Below are positions 23,826-32,380 of a DNA stretch of 64,000 bases, piece by piece; position 1 is the first letter of the stretch, and each line of letters begins with the position of its first letter. A program made the position numbers and the translations under genes. The notes beneath the pieces were generated by a model, which ran no database searches, was not told where the DNA came from, and was given only the letters and a program-made list of their open reading frames with translations. The DNA is from Streptomyces colonosanans (GTDB lineage Bacteria; Actinomycetota; Actinomycetes; Streptomycetales; Streptomycetaceae), in the NCBI RefSeq assembly GCF_001866645.1, contig NZ_MLYP01000029.1, positions 1 to 64,000 of the forward strand, written 5' to 3'.

Positions 23826-24669
23826 TCAGGCGGACGCTCGAATCGGCATGTGGAGCACCTTGTCGTCGGCGAGCACGGTCTGGTGGGCCATGCGCAGTTC
23901 CAGCCCGGGTTCGATGCCGAGCTCCTCGATGAGGTGCGCCCGGGTGCGGCGGTAGGAGGCGAGCGCGTCACCGCTGCGGCCGCTGCGGTGGAGCGCCGTC
24001 ATGAGCCGGGCGCAGAACCCCTCGCTGAGCGGGTTCTCCGCCACCATCCTGCTGAGTTCGCCGATGAGTTCGAGGTGCCGGCCGAGCTCTAGGTCCAGGT
24101 CGATGCGCCGCTTGAGCGCGCTCATCCACTCCTCGTCGTACTGCAGTGCGGTACCGGAGAGCGCCGAGCTCTCCCGCAGGCCCTCCAGCGTCGGCCCTCG
24201 GCGGAGGTCCAGGGCTTCCCGGTACTGCTTCGAGGCCAGGTCGTGGTGGCCCGCCACCGCCGACTGCGCGGCCATCGCACACAGCCGGTCGAAGCACACG
24301 GTGTCGAGAATGCCCTCGTTGACCTGGAGCTGGTAGCCGGGCGCCCGGGTACGCAGGGTGCACCAGCGGCCGTCGAGGTCGTAGCGGATCAGGAACTTTG
24401 CGCAGCTGCGAGACGTACACGCGGAGCGCGGCGAGCGCGGTGGTCGGCGGCCTGTCGCCCCACAGTTCGCGGAGGAGGGCATCATTGGACACGGTCGCGT
24501 TGGGCCGGATGAGCAGGGCGGCCAGCAGCTGCCGCAACTTGCGCTGAGGCAACGGGACTTCCGTGGACCCCACGACGATCTCCAGTGGCCCCAGCAGGCC
24601 CAGCGCGACTCCGCGGGGGGTGATGTCCGGCAGACCGCACGTCGGCTGCTGCTCCATGGTGAGGGTCAT
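23826..24669 (-). pseudogene. SARP-family activator with a one-base frameshift
   Basis: Pathway activator of about 281 residues if repaired. From ATG 24669 (GGAGG seven bases upstream) the first frame gives the OmpR-like DNA-binding domain: LGLLGPLEIVVGSTEVPLPQ, LRQLLAALLIRPNATVS, LRELWGDRPPTTALAALRVY, VSQLRK. The next frame continues directly with FLIRYDLDGRW, APGYQLQV and the BTAD helices (FDRLCAMAAQSAVAGHHDLA, ELIGELSRMVAENPLSEGFC, YRRTRAHLIEELGIEPG). The switch is in cgc-aaa-gtt near 24,397, where one extra A explains it. Either a real inactivating mutation or a sequencing error. It overlaps the flavin reductase stop by four bases, so the two were co-transcribed. Confidence 0.88.
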
Positions 24670-25196
24670 CTCAGCACCTCCAGACGCGGGTGGGCGCTGC
24701 GGAAGAACGTCAGCGGCTGCTCCTCGCGCAGCAGGCCCAGGTCGACTACCTCGCCGACGATGATGACGTGGTCCCCGCCAGGGAACGTGGTGTGCAGACG
24801 GCAGTCGAGGAAGGCCAGCGCGTCACCCAGAACCGGGGAGCCGGTCGCACCGGAGCCGTGCGGCAAGTCGCCGAAGTCCGCGGTGTCGCGGCGGGCGAAG
24901 GCCCGGCAAAGACCCGCCTGGTCGGCGGCCAGGATGTTGACGGCGAAAGCGCCGGCTTTCTCGACGGCGGCGAGAGCCCGCGAATCCTTGTGCACGCAGA
25001 ACAGCACCAGGGCGGGGTCGAGGGAGACCGAGGTGAAGGAATTCACCGTGACCCCGACCGGATCCTCTCCGTCGGCCCTTTGACACGTCACGACGGCGAC
25101 GCCTGTCGGATAGCGGCCGCACACCTCGCGAAGCACCCCCGCCTCCACGGGCGTAGCGCCCCTTTCCTCGGTAACGGAAACGATAAAGCTGTCCAA
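24666..25196 (-). CDS. Flavin reductase (two-component monooxygenase partner)
   Basis: Protein of about 176 residues supplying reduced flavin to an oxygenase or halogenase. Family features: LREVCGRYPTGVAVVTCQ, DPVGVTVNSFTSVSLDPALVLFCVHKDSRAL, FAVNILAADQAGLCRAFAR, FLDCRLHTTFPGGDHVIIVGEV. A TTG at 25196, preceded by GGGGGAG, is the best start since no ATG or GTG lies in a sensible place. It could feed FADH2 to the halogenase encoded nearby. It precedes the SARP gene with a four-base overlap. Confidence 0.88.
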   Translation of the reverse strand: MDSFIVSVTEERGATPVEAGVLREVCGRYPTGVAVVTCQRADGEDPVGVTVNSFTSVSLDPALVLFCVHKDSRALAAVEKAGAFAVNILAADQAGLCRAFARRDTADFGDLPHGSGATGSPVLGDALAFLDCRLHTTFPGGDHVIIVGEVVDLGLLREEQPLTFFRSAHPRLEVLR

Positions 25197-25583
25197 CGTG
25201 CTCCCCCTAGAAATACCGCGCTCATCTCTCTCACCGGCGCGAAGCGGCGCCGGGAGCGGAAAGCGCTGGCACCAGACCCTAACGAGGCTACGTCGGCACC
25301 GCCTTCGTCCCAAAGGACAAGGCGGGGCGTACTTTCGGCTGGACCGCCCCTACCAGAGCACGGTGCCGGATCGCATAAGCCCTGCTCAAGAATGAGCGGA
25401 GAAGACCCTCCGAGCGCGGTGAGGGTCTGCCCCGGGCTTTGGCCCCGGCCGACGCACGGCGCCCCCCGGTCTTGGGCCATTGCCGCAGCCACTTTTCCCC
25501 GCCCTCATCCGCGCTTTATCGCGCCGGGTGAACCTGTTTTGGCCGGTCACCGAGCGACCGGACCCGGAACGGAAGGAATCAGA
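25197..25583. promoter_or_regulatory. Divergent promoter region of the polyketide remnant
   Basis: A 387-base gap between the flavin reductase/SARP operon (minus) and the cyclase-cupin-KS operon (plus). It holds no gene and should contain both promoters. No direct heptamer repeats of the SARP type were certain by eye. Confidence 0.5.
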
Positions 25584-25910
25584 ATGCGCAGCACTCTCAT
25601 CGTGGCTCGCATGAAGCCGTCCGCCGAAGCTGACGTGAAGCGCATCTTCGCCGAATCCGACGCCGGCAAACTTCCCCACCTGATCGGTGTGAAGGAACGC
25701 AGACTGTTCCGCTTCCACGATCTCTACATGCACTACATGGCGTCCGACGAAGACGTGAGCGGGCCCATCTCCGAATTGACGGGCCATGAGCTTTTCGTCG
25801 ATGTCAGCGAGCGGCTGAGCCCCCACATCTCGGCATACGACCCGGCGACGTGGCGCGGCCCTCAGGACGCCATGGCCCATGAGTTCTACACCTGGCGCGC
25901 GCAGGGCTGA
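25584..25910 (+). CDS. TcmI-family type II polyketide cyclase
   Basis: Small dimeric cyclase of 108 residues. Conserved elements: STLIVARMKPSAEADVKRIF, AESDAGKLPHLIGVKERRLF, FHDLYMHYMASDE, and the C-terminal HISAYDPATWRGPQDAMAHEFY. These proteins close a late ring of an aromatic polyketide chain. ATG 25584 has GGAAGGAA upstream; the open frame before it is not coding. It is followed by a cupin and KS-alpha, an order common in pentangular polyphenol and spore-pigment-like clusters. Confidence 0.93.
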   Translation: MRSTLIVARMKPSAEADVKRIFAESDAGKLPHLIGVKERRLFRFHDLYMHYMASDEDVSGPISELTGHELFVDVSERLSPHISAYDPATWRGPQDAMAHEFYTWRAQG

Positions 25911-25998
25911 CGCGGCCCGTGCCTGCACATCCCGGGGACCAGACGTCACCGGTTGGGGGGACCGCACCGCTGGTGCGGGACAGCGAAAGGAGGCTGGC

Positions 25999-26403
25999 GT
26001 GGCCAGCGAAGGAATGACCAAGATCGCGGCGAAGGACGTCGAGTCCAACAGGCGTCGGGGCGGCGACCTGCGCACGCTGCTCAGCCCGGCCACGGCACAC
26101 GCCACCGCGGGCTTCATGGGGGTGCTCACCCTCCAGCCCGGTGAGGTCGTCACCGAGCACTACCACCCGTACTCCGAGGAGTTCCTGTACCTCGTCAGCG
26201 GGGAGCTGCTCACGAAGATCGACGGGGAGCCGATGCCGCTCGCCGCGGGGGAGGCGCTGCACCTGAAGATCAACGTCCGCCACCGGCTGGAGAACCACGG
26301 CACGGAGCCAGCCTTCATGGTCTTCCAGCTGGGCCCGCTGGCGCCCCGTCCGGAGCTGGGCCACGTCGACACAGAGCCCCTGCCGGGTCAGGAGCCGGCG
26401 TGA
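25999..26403 (+). CDS. Polyketide-cluster cupin
   Basis: Single-domain cupin of 134 residues. The metal-binding motif reads VVTEHYHPYSEEFLYLVSGEL, with the second half LAAGEALHLKINVRHRLENHG. Cupins of this type next to KS-alpha assist ring closure or decarboxylation in aromatic polyketide pathways. GTG 25999 lies behind AGGAGG at 25988-25993. The stop overlaps the KS-alpha GTG by four bases. Confidence 0.88.
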   Translation: MASEGMTKIAAKDVESNRRRGGDLRTLLSPATAHATAGFMGVLTLQPGEVVTEHYHPYSEEFLYLVSGELLTKIDGEPMPLAAGEALHLKINVRHRLENHGTEPAFMVFQLGPLAPRPELGHVDTEPLPGQEPA

Positions 26404-27312
26404 CCCGCCGCAAGGCCGTCGTCACCGGGATCGGAGTCGTGGCCCCGGGCGGCGTCGGCATCAAGGCCTTCTGGCAGCTGCTGACCGACGGCCGTACGGC
26501 CACCCGAACCATCTCCCACTTCGATGCCTCGGCCTACCGCTCGAGGATCGCGGCGGAGTGCGACTTCGACGCCGCCGCCGCGGGGCTGACCTCCGAGGAG
26601 GTCCAGCGCATGGACCGCGCCGCGCAGTTCGCCGTGGTCGCCGCGCGGGAGGCCCTGGCGGACAGCGGTGCTGCGACCGACCGGGTGCCGCCGCACCGCA
26701 TCGGTGTCTCGATCGGCAGCGCCGTGGGCGCCACCATCACGCTGGAGCAGCAGTACGTCAAGGTCAGCGACCGCGGCGACAACTGGGTCGTGGACGCGTC
26801 GAACCCGTACCCGCACCTGTACGGGGCGCTGGTCCCGGGCACGCTCGCCACCGAGGTGGCGTGGACGGCCGATGCCCAGGGCCCGGTCCGGGTGGTGTCA
26901 ACGGGCTGCACCTCGGGGCTCGACTCCGTGGCCCAGGGTGCCCAGTTCGTCCAGGACGGGTCGGCCGACGTCGTCCTGGCCGGTGCCACCGACGCGCCCA
27001 TCTCGCCGATCACCGTCGCCTGTTTCGACGCGATCAGGGCGACCTCGCCCAACAACGAGGACCCCGAGCACGCCTCGCGGCCCTTCGACCGCAACCGCGA
27101 CGGCTTCGTGCTCGGCGAGGGCGCGGCCGTACTGGTCCTGGAGGACGAGGAGTCCGCGCGGCGCCGTGGTGCGCGCGTGTACTGCGAGGTCGCGGGATAC
27201 GCACAGCGCAGCAACGCGTTCCACATGACCGGTCTTCGCCCGGACGGCAAGGAGTTGGCCGAGGCGGTGCGGGTGGCGCTGTACCGCGCCCGGGTACCGG
27301 CCAATGCCACGT
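26400..27312 (+). pseudogene. Type II PKS ketosynthase alpha, C-terminally truncated
   Basis: Chain-elongating ketosynthase. From GTG 26400: RRKAVVTGIGVVAPGGVG, the nucleophile in VVSTGCTSGLDSVAQG near residue 173, HASRPFDRNRDGFVLGEGAA near 225. The protein is normal up to about residue 304 (RVALYRARVPANA), where IDYINAHGSGT should follow. Instead the frame enters antisense of the halogenase and stops at 27587. Both active-site histidines are lost, so it cannot condense. KS-beta and ACP, which normally follow, are absent from the window. Confidence 0.93.
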
Positions 27313-28735
27313 CGATCTCCTTCGCCTCGTACTGCGCGCAGGCCTGTGCCGTTCCGTCGAGGAGGGCCTTGAAATCGTCGTTGTCGGGCCACCAGAGGCC
27401 GGTGTGCGGCACCTCCTCCAAGGCGTCGAAGACGCTCGCGTCGCGGTCGGCACGGTACTTGCGCAGGGCGTTGTTGATCCGCAGGGTGCCGGGGGTGTTG
27501 CCGCTTCCCCAGATGCGGAACACCGCGTCCCAGAGACGAAAGTGCGAGAAGGCGATGAACGAGCAGTTGACGAGCATGTCGTTGTAGTCGAGCAGGCCCT
27601 GCTCAAGCTCCTCGACGTAGCGGAAGCGCTCCTCGTCGAAGTCGTCGTCCGCGAGTGCGGCGAGGAGCCGAGGGGCGAGGGCGTGGATGATCTCGAAGGT
27701 GTTGGACATGCCGCGCGAGTACAGCGGGTCGAGGAAGCCCGCGGCGTGGGACATCAGGCACCAACGGTGGCCCACGGTCTGGTCGGAGGAGTACTGCAGC
27801 CGGCCGGTGGACACCCACTCCCTGACCTTCCTGGCCCCCTCGAACTGCCGCTCCACCGCCGGGAACCGGCTCAGCAGCTGTGTGAACTCCTCCTCCGCGC
27901 TGACGCCCTCCGGCTTGGGGTACAGCCGTGGGTCGAGCGTGACACCCACGCTGCACAGCGGGTTGCGCGAGAGCTCGTGCTTGTCGAAGGGGATGATCCA
28001 GAACCAGCCCCGCTCGAAGAGGTGGTGCATGGTGCCGTTGTGCCAGGGCACCGGCGGCCGGCTCTTCTCGGGCACGTCCAGCACGTCGTCGAACGGCTTC
28101 ACCCCGATCATGTGCGTAAACAGCGACCGGGAGTGGTGCCGGAACCGGGCCGGCTGCTCGCGCAGGCCGAGGCGGTCGGCCAGCGGCGAGCGCAAGCCGC
28201 TCGCGTCCACCAGGTAGCGAGCCCGGACCACGTGCCCGTCGGCGCCGGTCACGGTGACACCGTCGTCGTCGAAGTCGATCTTCTCCGCGCGCCACTGCTG
28301 GCGCGTGTCGCAGCCGTGTCCGACGGCGACGCGCAGCAGGTAGGCGTCGCTGTCCTGGCGGAAGAGGTGGCTGGCGGACGTCAGCGCGTCGGGGATGACG
28401 AACTGGTGCGCCTCGTCCGGGTCGGGCTCCTGCCCCGGACGGTGCAGCATGAAGCCGAAGTGCTGCTTGCGGCCGAAGGTATTGCTCACCTTCTCGTTGA
28501 TGGTCGTCGCGTCGGTGAGGGCCTGGAGCTCGGGGATGTCGTAGCGTTCGGCGAGCACCTGGAGCCAGGCGACGAGCTGGGGAATCATGGACTCCCCCAC
28601 CGCGAAGCGGGGGTGGGTGCTCGCGTCGGCGATCAACACCTTGGCCCCGCTGCGGGCCAGTACCGCGCCGAGGGTGGATCCGGCGATTCCCGATCCCAGG
28701 ATCACCACGTCGTGGCTGGGCCTTTGTGTGGACAC
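27312..28735 (-). pseudogene. Flavin-dependent halogenase, C-terminally truncated
   Basis: FADH2-dependent chlorinase of a phenol/pyrrole-halogenase type. From GTG 28735 (GAAGGGA upstream) about 474 residues remain: HDVVILGSGIAGSTLGAVL (FAD), HPRFAVGESMIP, FGRKQHFGFMLHRPG, and GWFWIIPF, the WxWxIP halogenase motif, then FLDPLYSRGMSNTFE. The protein reads normally to QYEAKEID and then passes into antisense KS-alpha, remaining open to 26534. Most catalytic elements are kept; whether the chimeric product folds is unknown. It implies a chlorinated aromatic product of the original cluster. Confidence 0.88.
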
Positions 28736-28834
28736 TGTCGGTTCCCTTCGCACTCGTTTGGTCCGGCCGCCGTATTGCCGTCGGCGCCCGCGCGACCACC
28801 CTTGCGTACGCCGATGAAGGCGTGAGAAAGCGCG

Positions 28835-28868
28835 CGCAAGCCACCGCGCCGTAGCACGGTGGCTTGCG
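28835..28868 (-). terminator. Terminator of the MMPL gene
   Basis: A 12-base-pair stem, CGCAAGCCACCG/CGGTGGCTTGCG, with a 10-base loop, immediately after the MMPL stop on the minus strand and before the halogenase start. Confidence 0.7.
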
Positions 28869-28871
28869 TCG

Positions 28872-31118
28872 TCAGGCGCGGCTCTGCGGGTCGGCCTGCG
28901 TGGCGAAGGCTGCGGCGTCGGGCGCCACCTCCTGCCCCCCGTACCCGGCCGCGTCGTCGTCGGCAGGGTGGGTCCTTGGGCCGGGTGCCTGTCCGGGGGA
29001 AGTAACAAGCAGCCGGCCCAAGGAGCGCGGGAACCACCAGTTGGAGCGCCCGAGAAGGGTGACCAGAGCCGGGGTGAGCAGGCCCCGGACCACGGTGGCG
29101 TCGATGACGATGCCCGCCGCCAGAGCGGTGGCGAACACCTTCACGTCGGTGATCGGAATGCTGGCCAGCGCGGTGAAGGCCAGGAAGAGGATGAGCGCCG
29201 CGGAGGTGACGAGCCGGCCCGTGCGGCTGATGCCGGTCACGACGGAGGGGACCACGGTGTCGCGCTCGCCCCTGGCCGTCAGCTCCAGGTGGGTCTCACG
29301 GATGCGGTGGAGGATGAACACCTCGTAGTCCATGGACAGCCCGAAGAGGAAGGCGAACACCGCCATGGGAATCCAGATGGTCACCGCCCCGATCGCCGGG
29401 GTGTCGAACAGCGCCTCGCTGCCGTAGCCCTTCTGCCAGACAAGGACGACCACACCGTAGGCCGCGCAGGTGGACAGCGCGTTGAGGATCAGAGCCTTGA
29501 TCGGCAGGACGACCGAGCGCAGGGTACGGGCGAGCACCACGAAGGTGAGCAGGGCGACGAAGATCAGGATGAGCCCGAGGGAGCCGTAGACCGCGTCGAT
29601 GAAGTCGACGTCCGTGGCGGGCCCGCCGCCGGCCAGGGTGCCGGGGGTGTCCTGGGCGACGTCCATGACCTCGGTCACGGTGGACCGGCCGGCGCTGCTG
29701 GAGGGGTCGGCCGTGGTCCACACGTCGATGATGCGCTGGCCGCCGCGCGCCCAGTCGGCCGGGGCGGCGGAGCCCGCGACGCCGTCGAGCCCGGCGAGCT
29801 GGGTGTGCAGGGCGTCGCCGCCGCCCGCGGGCACGACGACCTCGAGGGGGCGGGCGATGCCCTCGCCGAAGCCCGCGTCGACGATCCGCTGGAACGCGGC
29901 GGCGGGCTTGCCGCCCTGGGCGAGGGTCACGGTGGCCGGCTGCCCCAGGCGCAGGGCGAGGACGGGCGCGGCCAGGCCCAGCAGTACCGCGCCGCTGAGC
30001 ACGGCGCACAGTGCGGGACGGCGGGTGGTGACTCCGGCGATCCGGCCCCACAGCTTGCTGTCCGGGCGGTGGGCCCGGCGCGGCCGGTCGAGATTGTCGC
30101 CCCAGGCGTACAGCATGACGGGCAGCAGAGTGACGGCGATGGCGACGCTGACCAGCGGGATCAGCAGACCCGCGTAACCGACGCTGCGCAGGAACGGGAC
30201 GGGCAGGACCACGAGCGCGGCCAGGGAAATGGCCACTGTGGCGCCGCTGAGTGCGACGGCGTGGCCGGCGCTGGCGACGGCCCGTACGACCGCCTCTCGG
30301 CGCGCCTCGGGGTCGGCGCCGTCCGACCCGGGCTTCTGCCGCTCCTCGCGCCAGCGGGTGACGATGAGGAGCGCGTAGTCGATCGCGATGCCCAGGCCGA
30401 TGAGCGCCACCAGGAACTGGACGATGAAGGAGACATCGGTGATCCCGGTGATGCCGCGCACCAGCAGGAACGTGGTGGGGATGGCGACCATGGCCATCAG
30501 CAGGGGCACGATGGCGAGGCCGCTGGCGAAGACAAGGGCCAGGACGATCAGGGCACCGAGTGCGCCGATCAAGGTCTCGTAGATCGGGCTGCGCGTGGCT
30601 CCGCTGTCACGCCCGGAGAGGACCGGCTGTCCGGTCAGCTCGACCGGGGCTCCGGCGATCTTCGTGTGCTCGACGACCGCCTTGATGCCCGGGAGGGACT
30701 GTTCGTACGGGACGTTGGAGCGGTTGGCCGGCGGGTAGACGAGCGCGACGGTAGTGCGCTTGTCCTGGGAGACCAGGGACTCGCCGCCGGGGTCCGCATA
30801 GGAGACGCTGCGGCCGCCCTTCGGAGTGACCTTGGCGATCAGCGCGCCCCACTGCTTGCGCACGCCTTCGCTGTCGACGGTCGTGCCCTTGGGCGCGGTC
30901 ACCACGAGCAGCAGGGGGGCATTCTTGCCGCCGGTCTGGGCGAAGCGCTGGGCCAGGGCGTCGTTCGCCGCCTGTGACTGCTTGTCAGGGAGCCGCGACT
31001 CGTAGGAGAGCTTGTCGATCGTGCTGCCCGACAGGGCACCTCCGGCCAAGGTGAGCACCACCCAGACCAGTACGACGGGCAGCCGATGGGAGAGCACCCA
31101 CCGCGTCATGCGCTCCAA
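28872..31118 (-). CDS. MMPL-family (RND-type) transporter
   Basis: Large membrane exporter of 748 residues with the MmpL layout: one N-terminal helix (LSHRLPVVLVWVVLTLAGGA), a large extracytoplasmic loop, five helices with SFIVQFLVALIGLGIAIDYALLI near residue 235, a second loop, and a final helix bundle with FAFLFGLSMDYEVFILHRIRE. The two GxxxDY motifs are the proton-relay sites of the family. The start is TTG 31118 with AGGAGGG upstream; ATG 31109 is possible. Likely exports a lipid or the polyketide; a palindrome sits in its promoter region. Confidence 0.92.
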   Translation of the reverse strand: MERMTRWVLSHRLPVVLVWVVLTLAGGALSGSTIDKLSYESRLPDKQSQAANDALAQRFAQTGGKNAPLLLVVTAPKGTTVDSEGVRKQWGALIAKVTPKGGRSVSYADPGGESLVSQDKRTTVALVYPPANRSNVPYEQSLPGIKAVVEHTKIAGAPVELTGQPVLSGRDSGATRSPIYETLIGALGALIVLALVFASGLAIVPLLMAMVAIPTTFLLVRGITGITDVSFIVQFLVALIGLGIAIDYALLIVTRWREERQKPGSDGADPEARREAVVRAVASAGHAVALSGATVAISLAALVVLPVPFLRSVGYAGLLIPLVSVAIAVTLLPVMLYAWGDNLDRPRRAHRPDSKLWGRIAGVTTRRPALCAVLSGAVLLGLAAPVLALRLGQPATVTLAQGGKPAAAFQRIVDAGFGEGIARPLEVVVPAGGGDALHTQLAGLDGVAGSAAPADWARGGQRIIDVWTTADPSSSAGRSTVTEVMDVAQDTPGTLAGGGPATDVDFIDAVYGSLGLILIFVALLTFVVLARTLRSVVLPIKALILNALSTCAAYGVVVLVWQKGYGSEALFDTPAIGAVTIWIPMAVFAFLFGLSMDYEVFILHRIRETHLELTARGERDTVVPSVVTGISRTGRLVTSAALILFLAFTALASIPITDVKVFATALAAGIVIDATVVRGLLTPALVTLLGRSNWWFPRSLGRLLVTSPGQAPGPRTHPADDDAAGYGGQEVAPDAAAFATQADPQSRA

Positions 31119-31145
31119 GGTAACCCTCCTGTAGGGACGCTACTG

Positions 31146-31160
31146 TGTAGCCAAGCTACA
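31146..31160. promoter_or_regulatory. Operator-like palindrome upstream of the MMPL gene
   Basis: Inverted repeat TGTAGC-caa-GCTACA about 30 bases before the MMPL start, within the expected promoter. A repressor site is likely. The neighbouring PadR protein is the nearest candidate regulator, but this is inference. Confidence 0.45.
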
Positions 31161-31260
31161 TATACCGGAGGACAAGTTAGCCCGGTGATCCCGGCGACGC
31201 AACACCAAATCTGGTGCCCAGCAATGGAGTTGACATGGAGTGACATGTTCCGGAAACGCG

Positions 31261-31314
31261 GAGAGCCCTCGGCGGGCGCACCCCGAGAGGGGGTGTCGCC
31301 CGCCGAGGGCTCTC
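31261..31314. terminator. Strong terminator after the PadR operon
   Basis: A perfect 18-base-pair stem (31261-31278 with 31297-31314, sequence GAGAGCCCTCGGCGGGCG) enclosing an 18-base loop that can itself pair partly. It lies about 65 bases beyond the stop of the PadR operon on the minus strand and separates it from the MMPL gene. Confidence 0.8.
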
Positions 31315-31377
31315 TTCACGGACCGCTCCGGGGCGGACAGCGCAGCCGACGGCGGCCAGGGCCGAACAGGGTTGGCG

Positions 31378-32046
31378 CTACAGGGAGTCGGTCCCGCGAA
31401 GGACGGCGAGGAAGCGCTTCAGGGCCGTGCCGAAGTACGCTCCGGCCAGGAGCGTCAGCGTCGCGGGGATTGCGACCATGGGCCAGTCCAGGGACTCCGG
31501 ATGGCTCAGGCCCCGGTTGAGCAGAAGGAGGACCAGCGCACCCAGGACGCCGAGCAGGCCGATGAGGGCCGCGAGGGTGCCGGTGGTGATGGTCTGGTCG
31601 CGGCGGGCGGCCGCCGCGGCGATTCCGGTGCCCTTCCGGAGCCCTGACAACGCGCCCGCCAGGGACAGCACACAGCCGAAGGCCACGATCGACAACCCGA
31701 TCAGAAGCAGCGGCGGGTGGTCCGGCCAGGGCCCGGCCGGGCCCCCGAGCAGCGCGGAGGCCCAGGTAGCCGCGAGCAGCGGCAGAGCGCAGACCGCCTG
31801 CAGGGACAGCCGGTTGGCGCTGATGCGCACCGTGGCGTCGTTGTAGGCGCGGGCGACCTCGGAGGGCGGACCCCACTCCAGGACGGCGCGGTGCGCAGCC
31901 TCTTCGACGTCGGTGCAGTCGTCCAGGTTGCACTCCGCCGCGCACTGGAGGCCGTCCAGCAGCTCGTCGATGATGTCCGAGCGGCGCGAGTCCGGTCCGA
32001 CCAGGTACTCGGCCACGTGGTCGGTGTAGCGCTGCAGTACGGCCAT
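31378..32046 (-). CDS. HAAS-domain membrane protein paired with PadR
   Basis: Protein of 222 residues. The N-terminal 75 residues (VLQRYTDHVAEYLVGPDSRR, IIDELLDGLQ, AVLEWGPPSEVARAYND) resemble the HAAS/permease-prefix signalling domain, followed by four transmembrane helices. Such genes are almost always partnered with a PadR regulator; here the start overlaps the PadR stop (ATGA). It probably senses or transmits a membrane signal to PadR. The frame is open upstream but the overlap fixes the start. Confidence 0.8.
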   Translation of the reverse strand: MAVLQRYTDHVAEYLVGPDSRRSDIIDELLDGLQCAAECNLDDCTDVEEAAHRAVLEWGPPSEVARAYNDATVRISANRLSLQAVCALPLLAATWASALLGGPAGPWPDHPPLLLIGLSIVAFGCVLSLAGALSGLRKGTGIAAAAARRDQTITTGTLAALIGLLGVLGALVLLLLNRGLSHPESLDWPMVAIPATLTLLAGAYFGTALKRFLAVLRGTDSL

Positions 32047-32369
32047 CACGCCTTCCCGCCCAGTACGACCGTGATGACGGAGGAGATCTCCTGCCACGCC
32101 GTCCGCTTGTCGGCCAGGGCGCGGCGTCCGGCCGTTGTGAGGAAGTAGTTGCGGCGGCGGCGGCCGTTGTGGGTAATCCACTCGCTGCCGACCAGCCCCG
32201 CGGCCTCGAGCCGGTGCAGCGCCGGATAGACCGTCCCGGTGGGGAGGTTGATGGCATCGCCGCTGCGCCGCCTGAGTTCCTCGATGACGGCATAGCCGTG
32301 TTGCGCGCCGGGTTCGAGGACCGACAGCAGCATGCCTTCCAGATTGCCTCTCAGGTTCTCCGCCTTCAC
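32046..32369 (-). CDS. PadR-family transcriptional regulator
   Basis: DNA-binding protein of 107 residues with the PadR winged helix: LEGMLLSVLEPGAQHGYAVIEELRRRSG, the wing LPTGTVYPALHRLEAAGLV, WITHNGRRRRNYFLTTAGRRAL. It is a short (subfamily 2) PadR, co-transcribed with the HAAS membrane protein. Probable target is its own operon and perhaps the adjacent MMPL pump. Confidence 0.92.
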   Translation of the reverse strand: MKAENLRGNLEGMLLSVLEPGAQHGYAVIEELRRRSGDAINLPTGTVYPALHRLEAAGLVGSEWITHNGRRRRNYFLTTAGRRALADKRTAWQEISSVITVVLGGKA

Positions 32370-32380
32370 GTTTCCTCACA

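Noticed and set aside
26534..29008. An 824-residue minus-strand frame
   Set aside because: Only the central part (27312-28735) is halogenase; the end is antisense KS-alpha and the start is antisense to the MMPL 3' region and its flank.
28968..30977. A 669-residue + strand frame rich in Gly, Asp, Gln and His
   Set aside because: Shadow of the MMPL transporter; the composition is that of reversed membrane codons.
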